Numbered from the stretch's first letter, positions 1-6,211 are shown. The stretch is 6,848 nt of DNA from Thiobacillus sp. (GCA_018780025.1 JADMKH010000297.1:1-6848); one strand, 5' to 3'. The notes: generated by a model from the sequence alone, not told the origin. Numbers and translations: made by a program.

Positions 1-400
1 CGGCGCGGCCGGCGAGGCGGGGTTTGAGCAGCCCCATGACCTTGCCCATGTCCTTTGCGCTGGCCGCGCCGGATTCGGCAATGGCAGCGACCACGGCGGC
101 TTCGACTTCGGCGGCGGACAGTTGCTCGGGGAGATAGGCTTGCAATACAACGAGCTCAGCCTGTTCGACCGCCACCAGGTCATCGCGGCCGGCCGCCTGG
201 AACTGGCTGATTGAATCCTTGCGCTGCTTGATGAGTTTTTCGACGATGCTGCTGACCGCGGCGTCGTCCAGTTCGATCCGTTCGTCTACTTCACGCTGCT
301 TGATGGCAGCCAGGAGCAGACGAATTGTGCCGAGGCGCGCCGTGTCCCTGGCGCGCATAGCCGTTTTCATGTCCTCGGTAACGCGCAATTTGAGCGACAT
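1..400 (-). CDS. yqeY: GatB/YqeY domain-containing protein, 3' end cut by window edge
   Basis: The 133 visible codons start MSLKLRVTEDMKTAMRARD and read on to the window edge without a stop. The YqeY pattern is clear: an N-terminal helix with AMRARDTARLGTIRLLLAAI (about residues 14-33), then KQREVDERIELDD, EKLIKQRKDSI, the AYLPEQLS turn (about residues 88-95) and a C-terminal DMGKVMGLLKPRL helix (about 117-129). The domain resembles the tRNA-binding tail of GatB, but as a stand-alone protein its biochemical role is poorly defined. A typical YqeY has about 150 residues, so only roughly 15 are missing. It lies 45 nt downstream of rpsU on the same strand, the arrangement seen in Betaproteobacteria, where dnaG and rpoD usually follow (not visible here). 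No Shine-Dalgarno sequence precedes the ATG. The family call is firm, the function is not. Confidence 0.92.
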   Translation of the reverse strand, partial: MSLKLRVTEDMKTAMRARDTARLGTIRLLLAAIKQREVDERIELDDAAVSSIVEKLIKQRKDSISQFQAAGRDDLVAVEQAELVVLQAYLPEQLSAAEVEAAVVAAIAESGAASAKDMGKVMGLLKPRLAGRA

Positions 401-424
401 GTTTTATGGCTGTTTTCGAGCGGG

Positions 425-448
425 TGATTCTGCGTGAACGCAGAATCA
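425..448 (-). other. Perfect 10-bp hairpin at the rpsU stop codon, between rpsU and yqeY
   Basis: TGATTCTGCG (425-434) and CGCAGAATCA (439-448) are exact inverted repeats around a 4-nt loop. In the minus-strand mRNA the 5' arm begins with the UGA stop of rpsU. The downstream bases are CCCGCTCG with no U-tract, so this is not a standard intrinsic terminator. An mRNA-stabilising, processing or partial-termination element that sets the rpsU to yqeY ratio is the likely reading. The E. coli rpsU-dnaG gap holds an internal terminator at the equivalent place. Confidence 0.75.
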
Positions 449-658
449 ATACATCTTGGGGGGGAGTTGCTGACCGCGCAGACGCTTGCTTTGACGCTTG
501 ACCGCTGCTGCGAGCTTGCGCTTGCGCTCGGCGGTGGGCTTTTCGTAGAACTCGCGGGCGCGCAGTTCGGTCAGGAGCCCCACTTTTTCGATGGAACGCT
601 TGAAGCGACGCAGGGCAACATCGAACGGCTCGTTTTCTTTGACTTTGACGTGAGGCAT
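446..658 (-). CDS. rpsU: 30S ribosomal protein bS21
   Basis: The product has 70 residues, close to the 71 of E. coli S21, and is strongly basic. It starts MPHVKVKENEPFDVALRRF, which matches the S21 N-terminus, and carries the signature FKRSIEKVGLL (about residues 19-29) followed by REFYEKPTAERKRK (about 35-48) and a Lys/Arg-rich tail ending PPKMY. bS21 sits on the small-subunit platform near the 3' end of 16S rRNA and helps initiation. The reading frame is open 15 codons further upstream, but this ATG is chosen because homologues begin here and a GGAAG lies 10 nt before it, the best ribosome-binding site seen in the window. It is the first gene of the minus-strand operon, divergent from tsaD, as in E. 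coli. Its stop codon forms the first bases of a strong hairpin. Confidence 0.97.
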   Translation of the reverse strand: MPHVKVKENEPFDVALRRFKRSIEKVGLLTELRAREFYEKPTAERKRKLAAAVKRQSKRLRGQQLPPKMY

Positions 659-693
659 GTGAAGGTGGCTTCCGGGAAACGGGAAAAACGAGA

Positions 694-702
694 ATAATAG
701 CA
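694..702 (-). promoter_or_regulatory. Probable extended -10 promoter for rpsU
   Basis: On the minus strand the bases read TGC TATTAT: an extended -10 TGn followed by a five-of-six match to TATAAT. No good -35 box is seen at 16-18 bp, which extended -10 promoters tolerate. Transcription would start near 687, giving a leader of about 30 nt with the GGAAG ribosome-binding site inside it. The site lies in the 87-nt divergent gap between rpsU and tsaD. The call is made from motif match alone. Confidence 0.5.
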
Positions 703-745
703 AGTTCGCGAGCTTTATTCCAGTCCCCCTGTAATCCCCTTCCTA

Positions 746-1768
746 ATGTTGGTACTTGGCGTTGAATCTTCCTGCGATGAAACCGGCGTCGCTCTGTATG
801 ACAGCGCGCAGGGCCTGCTGGCGGACGCCTTGTATTCGCAGATCGCCATGCACAACGAATATGGCGGCGTGGTGCCGGAACTGGCGTCGCGCGACCACAT
901 CCGGCGTTTGCTGCCGTTGACCCGTCAGGTGTTTGCCGAGAGTGGGCGCACACTGGCTGACCTCGATGGCATCGCTTTTACGCAGGGCCCGGGGCTCGCC
1001 GGCGCTTTGCTGGTGGGGGCGGGCATGGCGCGCGCGCTGGCGTATTCGCTCAATATTCCCGCGGTTGGGGTGCATCACCTCGAAGGCCACATGCTGTCGC
1101 CGCTGATTTCCGATACCCCCCCCGAATTTCCGTTTGTCGCCTTGCTGGTGTCGGGCGGCCATACCCAATTGATGCTGGTTTCCGGCGTGGGCCGCTATGA
1201 CTTGCTCGGCGAAACGCTGGACGACGCGGCCGGCGAAGCGTTCGACAAGACCGCGCAGTTGTTGGGCCTGGGCTATCCGGGGGGGCCGGCGCTGTCGAAA
1301 CTGGCGGCAAGCGGTGACGCTACGCGCTTCAATTTGCCGCGTCCGATGCTGAATTCGGGCGATTTCGATTTCAGTTTCAGCGGCCTCAAGACGGCCGTGC
1401 TGACGCTGGTGCGCAAGGAAGGTCTGGATCACGCGGCGGATATAGCCGCGGCGTTTCAGGTGGCGGCGGTGGAGGTGCTGGTGTGCAAGAGCCTGGCGGC
1501 CTGCAAGCAAAGCGGCGCAACCCGAATGGTTGTTGCCGGCGGAGTGGGCGCTAACACCCACTTGCGTGCGCAGCTGACGGGCGAAGCCGACAAGCGCGGC
1601 ATCACGGTGTTTTATCCGCGCATGGAATTTTGCACCGACAACGGCGCCATGATTGCTTATGCGGGCGCGCAGCGACTGGCCTCGAAATCGTCCGGGGCGC
1701 CGGCGCAGCCGGATTTGAGCTTTGCGGTCAAACCGCGCTGGGCGCTGGCCACGCTCGAAGCCGTTTAA
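746..1768 (+). CDS. tsaD: tRNA N6-adenosine threonylcarbamoyltransferase
   Basis: TsaD (formerly Gcp/YgjD) transfers threonylcarbamoyl from threonylcarbamoyl-adenylate to A37 of ANN-decoding tRNAs, working in the cytoplasm with TsaB and TsaE. The 340 residues match the family length (E. coli 337). The protein opens MLVLGVESSCDETGVA, the ASKHA nucleotide-binding fold signature. It has the HxxxH metal site HHLEGH (H111 and H115), the VSGGHTQL loop (135-142), the GEAFDKTAQLLGLGYPGG segment (163-180), SFSGLKTAV (210-218), GGVGAN (265-270) and the C-terminal CTDNGAMIA with metal ligand D298. No key residue is missing. The start is fixed by homology, yet nothing resembling a Shine-Dalgarno precedes it: the last 26 nt of leader are pyrimidine-rich. 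It diverges from rpsU, a widespread arrangement, and its 3' end faces the unknown membrane protein across 21 nt. Confidence 0.98.
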   Translation: MLVLGVESSCDETGVALYDSAQGLLADALYSQIAMHNEYGGVVPELASRDHIRRLLPLTRQVFAESGRTLADLDGIAFTQGPGLAGALLVGAGMARALAYSLNIPAVGVHHLEGHMLSPLISDTPPEFPFVALLVSGGHTQLMLVSGVGRYDLLGETLDDAAGEAFDKTAQLLGLGYPGGPALSKLAASGDATRFNLPRPMLNSGDFDFSFSGLKTAVLTLVRKEGLDHAADIAAAFQVAAVEVLVCKSLAACKQSGATRMVVAGGVGANTHLRAQLTGEADKRGITVFYPRMEFCTDNGAMIAYAGAQRLASKSSGAPAQPDLSFAVKPRWALATLEAV

Positions 1769-1789
1769 TCGACGGATTGCAGGGCGTCA

Positions 1790-2581
1790 CTACCGAATCA
1801 GGGGATAGGCTTCACGCAGGTTCCTGAGCCATTTTTCGCTGCCGGTCAGGTGTGCGATCTGATCCGGGAACAGCAGGAAACCCACCAGCACGGCCATCAG
1901 GCACACCAGGACCAGGGTGCCGAAAATGCTCACCGGTCGCAACACGCCCCAATAGCGGCTGACCAGAAACAGCGTGTCCTTCTTGTGCTCCGACATCGAT
2001 AGCCAGCGGCGTAAAAGTCTGACTGCCAGATAGGCCGCATAGCCGCCCGCCAGCGAGGCAAACACGATGCGAAAGATGGCGAACACATCGAGACCGCCGC
2101 CGAGATACTGGTGATACAGCCAGGACACAAATCCCAGCGACAGCGACGCCAGAATGGCGATGGCGACGTTGATGAAGAGCCGCCGCCGCTCACGCGCGAG
2201 GTCGCGCTGGCGCTCGATGAAAAAACTGTCGATCTCGTGTTTGAAGTATTCGACTTTTTCCTGCACCAGGGAGGAAATTTCAGTCTTGGCGCGGACGATG
2301 CGTTCGTCCATCAGTGTGCCGAGTTTTTCGCCGGCATAGTCGACCAGTTCGCGTACATCGTCCTTGGTGAACTGTCGCTGGGCGTGTAGTTCGTCGGAAA
2401 TCTTGTCGAGCTTGGCGTCGATTTCCTGGCTGGCTTCCCAGATGACGTCTTTCAGTTCGGTGCCGGCTTGCGAGACGCCTTCTTTCACCACACCTGATAG
2501 CCGCTCGCCTGCGCGGTCAATTGCTTCGCGCGAGACCTCGGCGAGGCTGTCCTTGGCGTGACCGATGGTTTTTTCGAACAT
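1790..2581 (-). CDS. Unrecognised membrane protein: amphipathic N-terminal helix region plus three membrane segments
   Basis: I do not recognise this 263-residue protein. Residues 1-135 are charged and heptad/undecad-like (KDVIWEASQEIDAKLDKI, LVQEKVEYFKHEIDSFF), suggesting a long amphipathic or coiled-coil helix, somewhat like apolipoprotein or LEA-type repeats. A basic cluster RERRR (130-134) precedes three hydrophobic segments at about 136-156, 166-190 and 217-238. A basic stretch (RRW...EHKK, 191-201) lies between the second and third. The positive-inside rule puts the N-terminal helix in the cytoplasm and the last 25 residues in the periplasm. There is no signal peptide and only one cysteine, C227, inside the third segment. 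The start is 7 nt after the plsY stop, so the two are probably cotranscribed and coupled; no Shine-Dalgarno is evident. A membrane-surface role linked to phospholipid synthesis is possible from context only. The gene is credible: intact frame, coherent topology, no competing ORF. Confidence 0.85.
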   Translation of the reverse strand: MFEKTIGHAKDSLAEVSREAIDRAGERLSGVVKEGVSQAGTELKDVIWEASQEIDAKLDKISDELHAQRQFTKDDVRELVDYAGEKLGTLMDERIVRAKTEISSLVQEKVEYFKHEIDSFFIERQRDLARERRRLFINVAIAILASLSLGFVSWLYHQYLGGGLDVFAIFRIVFASLAGGYAAYLAVRLLRRWLSMSEHKKDTLFLVSRYWGVLRPVSIFGTLVLVCLMAVLVGFLLFPDQIAHLTGSEKWLRNLREAYPLIR

Positions 2582-2588
2582 GGCTTGT

Positions 2589-3191
2589 TTAGGTTCGCTT
2601 GTCGATGCGCCCTTCCTGGCCCGACATCAGGTTCACGAGATTGCTCTTGTGACGATAGACCAGCAGCAAGGTGATCACCAGCACGGTTTGACTGGTATAC
2701 CCCCAACCCATCAGGAATACCGTGTAAACCGGGGCGAGCAGGGCAGTGGTCAGTGCAGCGAGCGAGGAGATGCGAAACACCCCGGCGATCAGCAACCAGG
2801 TGAGTAGACACGCCAGACCGATCCAGGGATTGAGGCCTACCAGCACGCCAAGTGCCGTGGCGACGCCTTTGCCGCCTTTGAAGCTGAAGAGGAGCGGATA
2901 CAGATGGCCGATAAATACGGCCAGCGCACACAACAGCACAATGTCGTCAGCCAGACCGAATTGCGGCGCCAGCCAGCGTGCCAGCACCACGGCCACCCAG
3001 CCCTTGAGAGCATCGCCCAGCAGCGTCAACGCGGCGGCGGTCTTGCGTCCGGAGCGCAGTACGTTGGTCGCGCCAGGGTTGCCGGAGCCAAAACTGCGCG
3101 GGTCGGGCAGGTGCATGGCACGGCTGACAATCACGGCAAACGACAGCGAGCCAATCAGATAGGCAACAGCAATAAACAACAGTGTGATCAT
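2589..3191 (-). CDS. plsY: Glycerol-3-phosphate acyltransferase PlsY (acyl-phosphate dependent)
   Basis: PlsY moves the acyl group from acyl-phosphate (made by PlsX) to glycerol-3-phosphate, giving lysophosphatidic acid, the first step of phospholipid synthesis at the inner membrane. The 200 residues match the family (about 190-215). All three conserved cytoplasmic motifs are present: SFGSGNPGATNVLR (33-46), FKGGKGVAT (104-112, the glycerol-phosphate/phosphate-binding loop) and HKSNLVNLMSGQE (181-193). Hydrophobic segments at about 3-23, 50-72, 83-103, 113-135 and 145-178 fit the multi-pass topology. The start MITLLFIAVAYLIGSLSF agrees with homologues, although no Shine-Dalgarno is seen. It diverges from folB over 63 nt and is followed by the unknown membrane protein. 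Confidence 0.97.
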   Translation of the reverse strand: MITLLFIAVAYLIGSLSFAVIVSRAMHLPDPRSFGSGNPGATNVLRSGRKTAAALTLLGDALKGWVAVVLARWLAPQFGLADDIVLLCALAVFIGHLYPLLFSFKGGKGVATALGVLVGLNPWIGLACLLTWLLIAGVFRISSLAALTTALLAPVYTVFLMGWGYTSQTVLVITLLLVYRHKSNLVNLMSGQEGRIDKRT

Positions 3192-3254
3192 AAGTCAGTA
3201 AAATGGCGCGTTTGGTTTGAGCCCGTTGCAAGCGGCGCGGCGAATAGTAAAGCA

Positions 3255-3617
3255 ATGGACATTTTATTTTTAAGAGACTTTCGTCTGAACCTGATTATCG
3301 GCGTGTACGAGTGGGAACGCAAAGTCCCGCAGCCGGTGCGGCTCGATCTCGAAATCGGCTTGCCAAACAGCAAGGCGGGGGGGACGGATGATGTGGCTGA
3401 CACCATCGACTATGGTGCGGTGGCCATGCGGGTGAAGGATTACCTGCACAACGCGCCGCAGCCGATCACGCTGGTGGAGTCGGTGGCTGAACATGTTGCG
3501 GCCATCGTGCGCGATGAGTTCGGCTCGCCGTGGGTGAAAGTGTCGGTGACCAAGTTTGCCATCGTGCCGGGCATCAAGGAGCTGGGAATCACCATCGAAC
3601 GCGGCGCCCGCACGTGA
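3255..3617 (+). CDS. folB: Dihydroneopterin aldolase
   Basis: FolB cleaves 7,8-dihydroneopterin to 6-hydroxymethyl-7,8-dihydropterin and glycolaldehyde in tetrahydrofolate synthesis; some members also epimerise the substrate. The product has 120 residues, as expected. It opens MDILFLRDFRLNLIIGVYEW, and shows the family's GVYEWER (16-22, with the conserved Glu at 21), TIDYGAV (50-56, with Tyr53), TLVESVAEHVA (72-82, with Glu75) and Lys100 before PGIKELGITIER. The ORF is open for over 300 nt upstream, but this ATG is chosen because homologues begin here and the extension would cover the plsY start and coding region on the other strand. The ribosome-binding site is weak (TAAAG). The stop shares its A with the ATG of the following permease (TGATG), implying translational coupling. 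Confidence 0.95.
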   Translation: MDILFLRDFRLNLIIGVYEWERKVPQPVRLDLEIGLPNSKAGGTDDVADTIDYGAVAMRVKDYLHNAPQPITLVESVAEHVAAIVRDEFGSPWVKVSVTKFAIVPGIKELGITIERGART

Positions 3618-4366
3618 TGTTTGAACAGATCGCCGCCGGCCAGGTGGCTATCGCGGCGGCCATTCTGCTGGCGGCGTATTTCATACGCGGCATCACCGGC
3701 TTTGGCTCGGGGCTGATTTCGGTGCCTTTGCTGGCGCTGTTCCTGCCGCTGAAGTTTGTCGTGCCCTTGATCCTGCTGCTGGACTTCACCGCGTCGATCG
3801 TGATTGGCGGCTTCAACTTCAAGCGGGTGAAATGGGGCGAGGTCGCGGTGCTGATACCGTTCGGCATAGTCGGCGTGATACTGGGCACCAGTCTGCTGGT
3901 TAGTCTGCCGCCCGAACCCATGCTGATTGCGCTGGCCGCGTTTGTCTTCATCTTCGCGCTGCGCAGTCTGTTCTATATTCATGGCGACAAGCTGGCTTCG
4001 CGCGCCTGGGCGGTTCCGGCTTCGTTCACCGGCGGCATGGTGGGCGCATTGTTTGGCACTGGCGGGCCGCCGTATGTGATTTATCTGACCCACCGCATTC
4101 GCGATAAAAGCGATCTGCGCGCAACTTTTTCGGCGCTGTTTTTTACCGAGGGAGTCATGCGGATTGCCAGCTTTCTGGTTGCCGGACTGCTGATGACCGC
4201 CAATGTGTGGATCGCGTATTTCGCCGCGCTGCCGCTGGTGCTGGGTGCGCTTTATCTGGGTGGGCGCGTGCATGTGGGTCTGAGCCAGGCGCAGATGACG
4301 CGGCTGGTCGGATTATTGTTGCTGGTGTCGAGCGTGTCGTTGTTATTCAAGGCTTTGCATACATGA
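3617..4366 (+). CDS. TauE/SafE family permease (sulfite exporter TauE/SafE-like)
   Basis: The 249-residue protein is almost wholly hydrophobic, with about eight predicted membrane segments (roughly 8-24, 30-65, 74-95, 101-120, 131-148, 168-192, 196-214 and 228-246). It carries the two diagnostic half-repeat motifs of the family: RGITGFGSGLISVPLLALF (24-42) and GALFGTGGPPYVIYL (143-157). Members export or import small anions such as sulfite, sulfoacetate or other organosulfur and carboxylate compounds, but specificity cannot be read from the sequence. The start MFEQIAAGQVAIAAA is chosen because it overlaps the folB stop by one base and gives a normal N-terminus; an ATG 29 codons upstream would add a hydrophilic stretch translated from folB in another frame. 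No Shine-Dalgarno is present, as expected for a coupled gene. It overlaps the downstream hydrolase by 4 nt (ATGA). Confidence 0.9.
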   Translation: MFEQIAAGQVAIAAAILLAAYFIRGITGFGSGLISVPLLALFLPLKFVVPLILLLDFTASIVIGGFNFKRVKWGEVAVLIPFGIVGVILGTSLLVSLPPEPMLIALAAFVFIFALRSLFYIHGDKLASRAWAVPASFTGGMVGALFGTGGPPYVIYLTHRIRDKSDLRATFSALFFTEGVMRIASFLVAGLLMTANVWIAYFAALPLVLGALYLGGRVHVGLSQAQMTRLVGLLLLVSSVSLLFKALHT

Positions 4367-5319
4367 GTGAACTCGAATCCCTGCATTTTCAATCGGTCTC
4401 GTTCAGCGGGATGGCAGCGGGCGCTCGCCTGATCGTGCTGGGTGCGGTGCATGGCAACGAAACGTGCGGCACCCGGGCAATTCGTCGCGTGATCAGCGAA
4501 ATCGAATCCGGGCAGCTTGCCCTTGTTGCGGGCAGCGTCACCTTTGTTCCCATCACCAATCCGCTGGCCTATTTGCGCCAGCAGCGAATGGGGGACCGCA
4601 ACCTCAATCGCAACCTGGTTCCGACCGACGATCCGGTCGAGTTCGAAGACCGTATTGCCAACTGGTTGTGTCCGTTACTGGCGCAGCACGATGCGCTGCT
4701 CGACCTGCATTCATTCCACACTGCAGGTCAGCCGTTTGTCATGCTGGGGCCGCAAGACAATCGCGGCACCTTGGAGCCGTTTTCACACTCCGCTGAGGAA
4801 ACAGCGCTGGCGCTCAGGCTCGGCGTGCATCGCTTCGTCGACGGCTGGCTGGATACGTATGCCACCGGAGTGGCGCGGCGTCTGGCGGCTGGCGTCTCGG
4901 CGCGCGAGGCCAATGTCAGTTACGGCGTGGGCACCACCGAATTCATGCGCGCGCAGGGCGGGATCGCACTCACGCTTGAATGCGGCCAGCACGATGATCC
5001 GGCCGCTCCCGATGTGGCCTACCGCGCCATACTCAACACCTTGGCGCATCTGCAGTTATCACCCGCATCCCGACCGGAAACGATGACGCAGACCGAAGCA
5101 TTACGACTGTACGAGGTGATTGACCGCGCGCATGCCGACGATCAGTTTGCCCGTGCCTGGTCCAGCTTCGACCCCGTGAGCCAGGGCGAGCTGATTGGTA
5201 CGCGCCACGACGGCGCCCCTGTGGTGGCTGACAGTGCGGGATATATCGTGTTTCCCAACCCCAAAGCGCAGGTTGGGCAGGAGTGGTTTTACCTGGCCAA
5301 ACCCAGCACGCGGGTGTGA
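4363..5319 (+). CDS. Succinylglutamate desuccinylase/aspartoacylase family zinc hydrolase
   Basis: The 318-residue protein belongs to the M14-related AstE/AspA group, zinc enzymes that hydrolyse N-acyl amino acids. The zinc site is intact: GAVHGNE gives H30 and E33, and LDLHSFH gives H116. The substrate-binding motif is DRNLNRNL (78-85; N82 and R83 match the Asn-Arg of aspartoacylase), and the catalytic Glu is probably E206 in TLECGQH (204-210). A C-terminal domain from about 240 (ALRLYEVIDR ... GYIVFPNP) resembles the beta-barrel tail that caps the active site in this family. The Asp usual before LNR is Asn80 here. The arginine-succinyltransferase neighbours of a true astE are absent, so the substrate is unknown. 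The start MSELESLHF lies in an ATGA overlap with the permease and has AAGG 10 nt upstream; the longer open frame is rejected because it runs back into the permease. Its stop is one base from the convergent xerD stop. Confidence 0.88.
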   Translation: MSELESLHFQSVSFSGMAAGARLIVLGAVHGNETCGTRAIRRVISEIESGQLALVAGSVTFVPITNPLAYLRQQRMGDRNLNRNLVPTDDPVEFEDRIANWLCPLLAQHDALLDLHSFHTAGQPFVMLGPQDNRGTLEPFSHSAEETALALRLGVHRFVDGWLDTYATGVARRLAAGVSAREANVSYGVGTTEFMRAQGGIALTLECGQHDDPAAPDVAYRAILNTLAHLQLSPASRPETMTQTEALRLYEVIDRAHADDQFARAWSSFDPVSQGELIGTRHDGAPVVADSAGYIVFPNPKAQVGQEWFYLAKPSTRV

Positions 5320-5320
5320 T

Positions 5321-6211
5321 TCAACCGCGCGGGTGGTGTTGCGCATGCAAGTGCTTCATGCGTTCGCGCGCCACATGGGTGTAAATCTGCGTGGTGGAAA
5401 TGTCGCTGTGGCCGAGCAGCATCTGCACCACCCGCAAGTCTGCACCGTGGTTGAGCAGATGCGTGGCAAAGGCGTGGCGGAGCGTATGGGGAGACAGCGG
5501 ACGCGTGATGCCGGCAGCGAGGGCGTGGCGTTTGATCAAATACCAGAATGCTTGCCGCGTCATGCCAGCGCCACGGGTGGTGACGAACACTTCATCGGAG
5601 AGCTGCCTGTCCAGCAGCTGCGGGCGCGAATCTGTCAGATAGCGCTTGATCCACTGCACTGATTCTTCACCCAGCGGCACCAGCCGATCCTTGTTCCCTT
5701 TACCGGTCACGCGCAGCACGCCGTCGTTCACATTGACCGCGGTCAGCTTCAGACCCACCAGTTCCGATACCCGCAAGCCCGTCGCGTACAGGGTTTCCAG
5801 CATCGCACGGTCGCGCAATCCCAGCGGGGTGTTGGTGTCGGCATTGTCGAGCAGGCGTTCGACGTCTTCCTCGGTCAGCGTCTTGGGCAGCGAACGCGGC
5901 AGCTTGGGGCTGTCGAGATTGAGCGTGGGGTCGACGGCGATCAGGTTTTCGCGCAGGAGGTAACGATAAAATCGCTTGAGTGTAGAGGTATAGCGCGCTG
6001 CACTTCGCGGCTGCGCGTGCTGGCTAAAGCGCCATGCCAGATACGCCTCAATATCCCCCGATACGGCGGCATTCAGGATGTGCTTCCGTTCTTTTTCCAG
6101 CCATTCCCCAAAGTGGGTGAGGTCGTTCCGATAGGCCGCCAGCGTTAATTTCGCCAGCCCGTCTTCCAGCCACAGATGGTCGCAAAAGCGGTCAACCAGT
6201 GTCCCGTTCAT
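5321..6211 (-). CDS. xerD: Site-specific tyrosine recombinase XerD
   Basis: XerD acts with XerC at the dif site, under FtsK control, to resolve chromosome dimers. The 296 residues match E. coli XerD (298). An N-terminal SAM-like DNA-binding domain covers about 1-90 (LVDRFCDHLWLEDGLAKLT ... STLKRFYRYLL) and the catalytic domain about 108-290. All catalytic residues are present: R147 (ATGLRVSEL), K171 (TGKGNKDR), H242 and R245 (SPHTLRHAF), H268 (LLGHSDISTTQ) and nucleophile Y277 (IYTHV). The C-terminus KHLHAQHHPRG is XerD-like rather than XerC-like, which decides between the paralogues; there is no sign of an integron or phage integrase. The ATG overlaps the ogt stop (ATGA) and the only purine-rich site (AAGGG) is 13 nt away and partly in a hairpin, so translation probably depends on ogt. 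An ogt-xerD pair is common in Betaproteobacteria. Confidence 0.96.
   Translation of the reverse strand: MNGTLVDRFCDHLWLEDGLAKLTLAAYRNDLTHFGEWLEKERKHILNAAVSGDIEAYLAWRFSQHAQPRSAARYTSTLKRFYRYLLRENLIAVDPTLNLDSPKLPRSLPKTLTEEDVERLLDNADTNTPLGLRDRAMLETLYATGLRVSELVGLKLTAVNVNDGVLRVTGKGNKDRLVPLGEESVQWIKRYLTDSRPQLLDRQLSDEVFVTTRGAGMTRQAFWYLIKRHALAAGITRPLSPHTLRHAFATHLLNHGADLRVVQMLLGHSDISTTQIYTHVARERMKHLHAQHHPRG

Noticed and set aside
425..448. Standard Rho-independent terminator after rpsU
   Set aside because: The stem is strong, but the bases after it are CCCGCTCG with no run of U's, so it is listed as a hairpin of unknown function.
291..953. 220-codon open frame on the minus strand spanning yqeY, rpsU and tsaD
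   Set aside because: It crosses three confidently assigned genes in other frames and gives an Arg/Pro/Ser-rich product with no recognisable domain.
743..1561. 272-codon open frame on the minus strand opposite tsaD
   Set aside because: It lies wholly over well-conserved tsaD; its Arg/His/Gln-rich, low-complexity translation is typical of antisense frames in GC-rich genes.
2575..2597. CGAAC/GTTCG inverted repeat around the start of the unknown membrane gene
   Set aside because: The stem is only 5 bp with a 13-nt loop; too weak to separate from chance.
2904..3254. N-terminal extension of folB by 117 codons
   Set aside because: The extension runs through plsY on the other strand, has no recognisable domain, and FolB homologues begin at the ATG at 3255.
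3601..3636. GCGGCG/CGCCGC inverted repeat around the folB/permease junction
   Set aside because: Such GC-only hexamers recur by chance in this GC-rich coding sequence (another copy occurs at 3653-3658), so no regulatory role is claimed.
3440..4273. 277-codon open frame on the minus strand opposite folB and the permease
   Set aside because: Its Gln/His/Arg-rich translation mirrors the hydrophobic permease codons; the plus-strand protein has clear family motifs.
4207..4362. N-terminal extension of the zinc hydrolase by 52 codons
   Set aside because: It is an out-of-frame reading of the permease gene; the ATGA overlap at 4363 gives a normal N-terminus.
5321..6211. Phage or integron integrase marking a mobile element
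   Set aside because: The C-terminus, length and coupling to ogt match chromosomal XerD, and there are no att-like repeats, tRNA or other mobile genes nearby.
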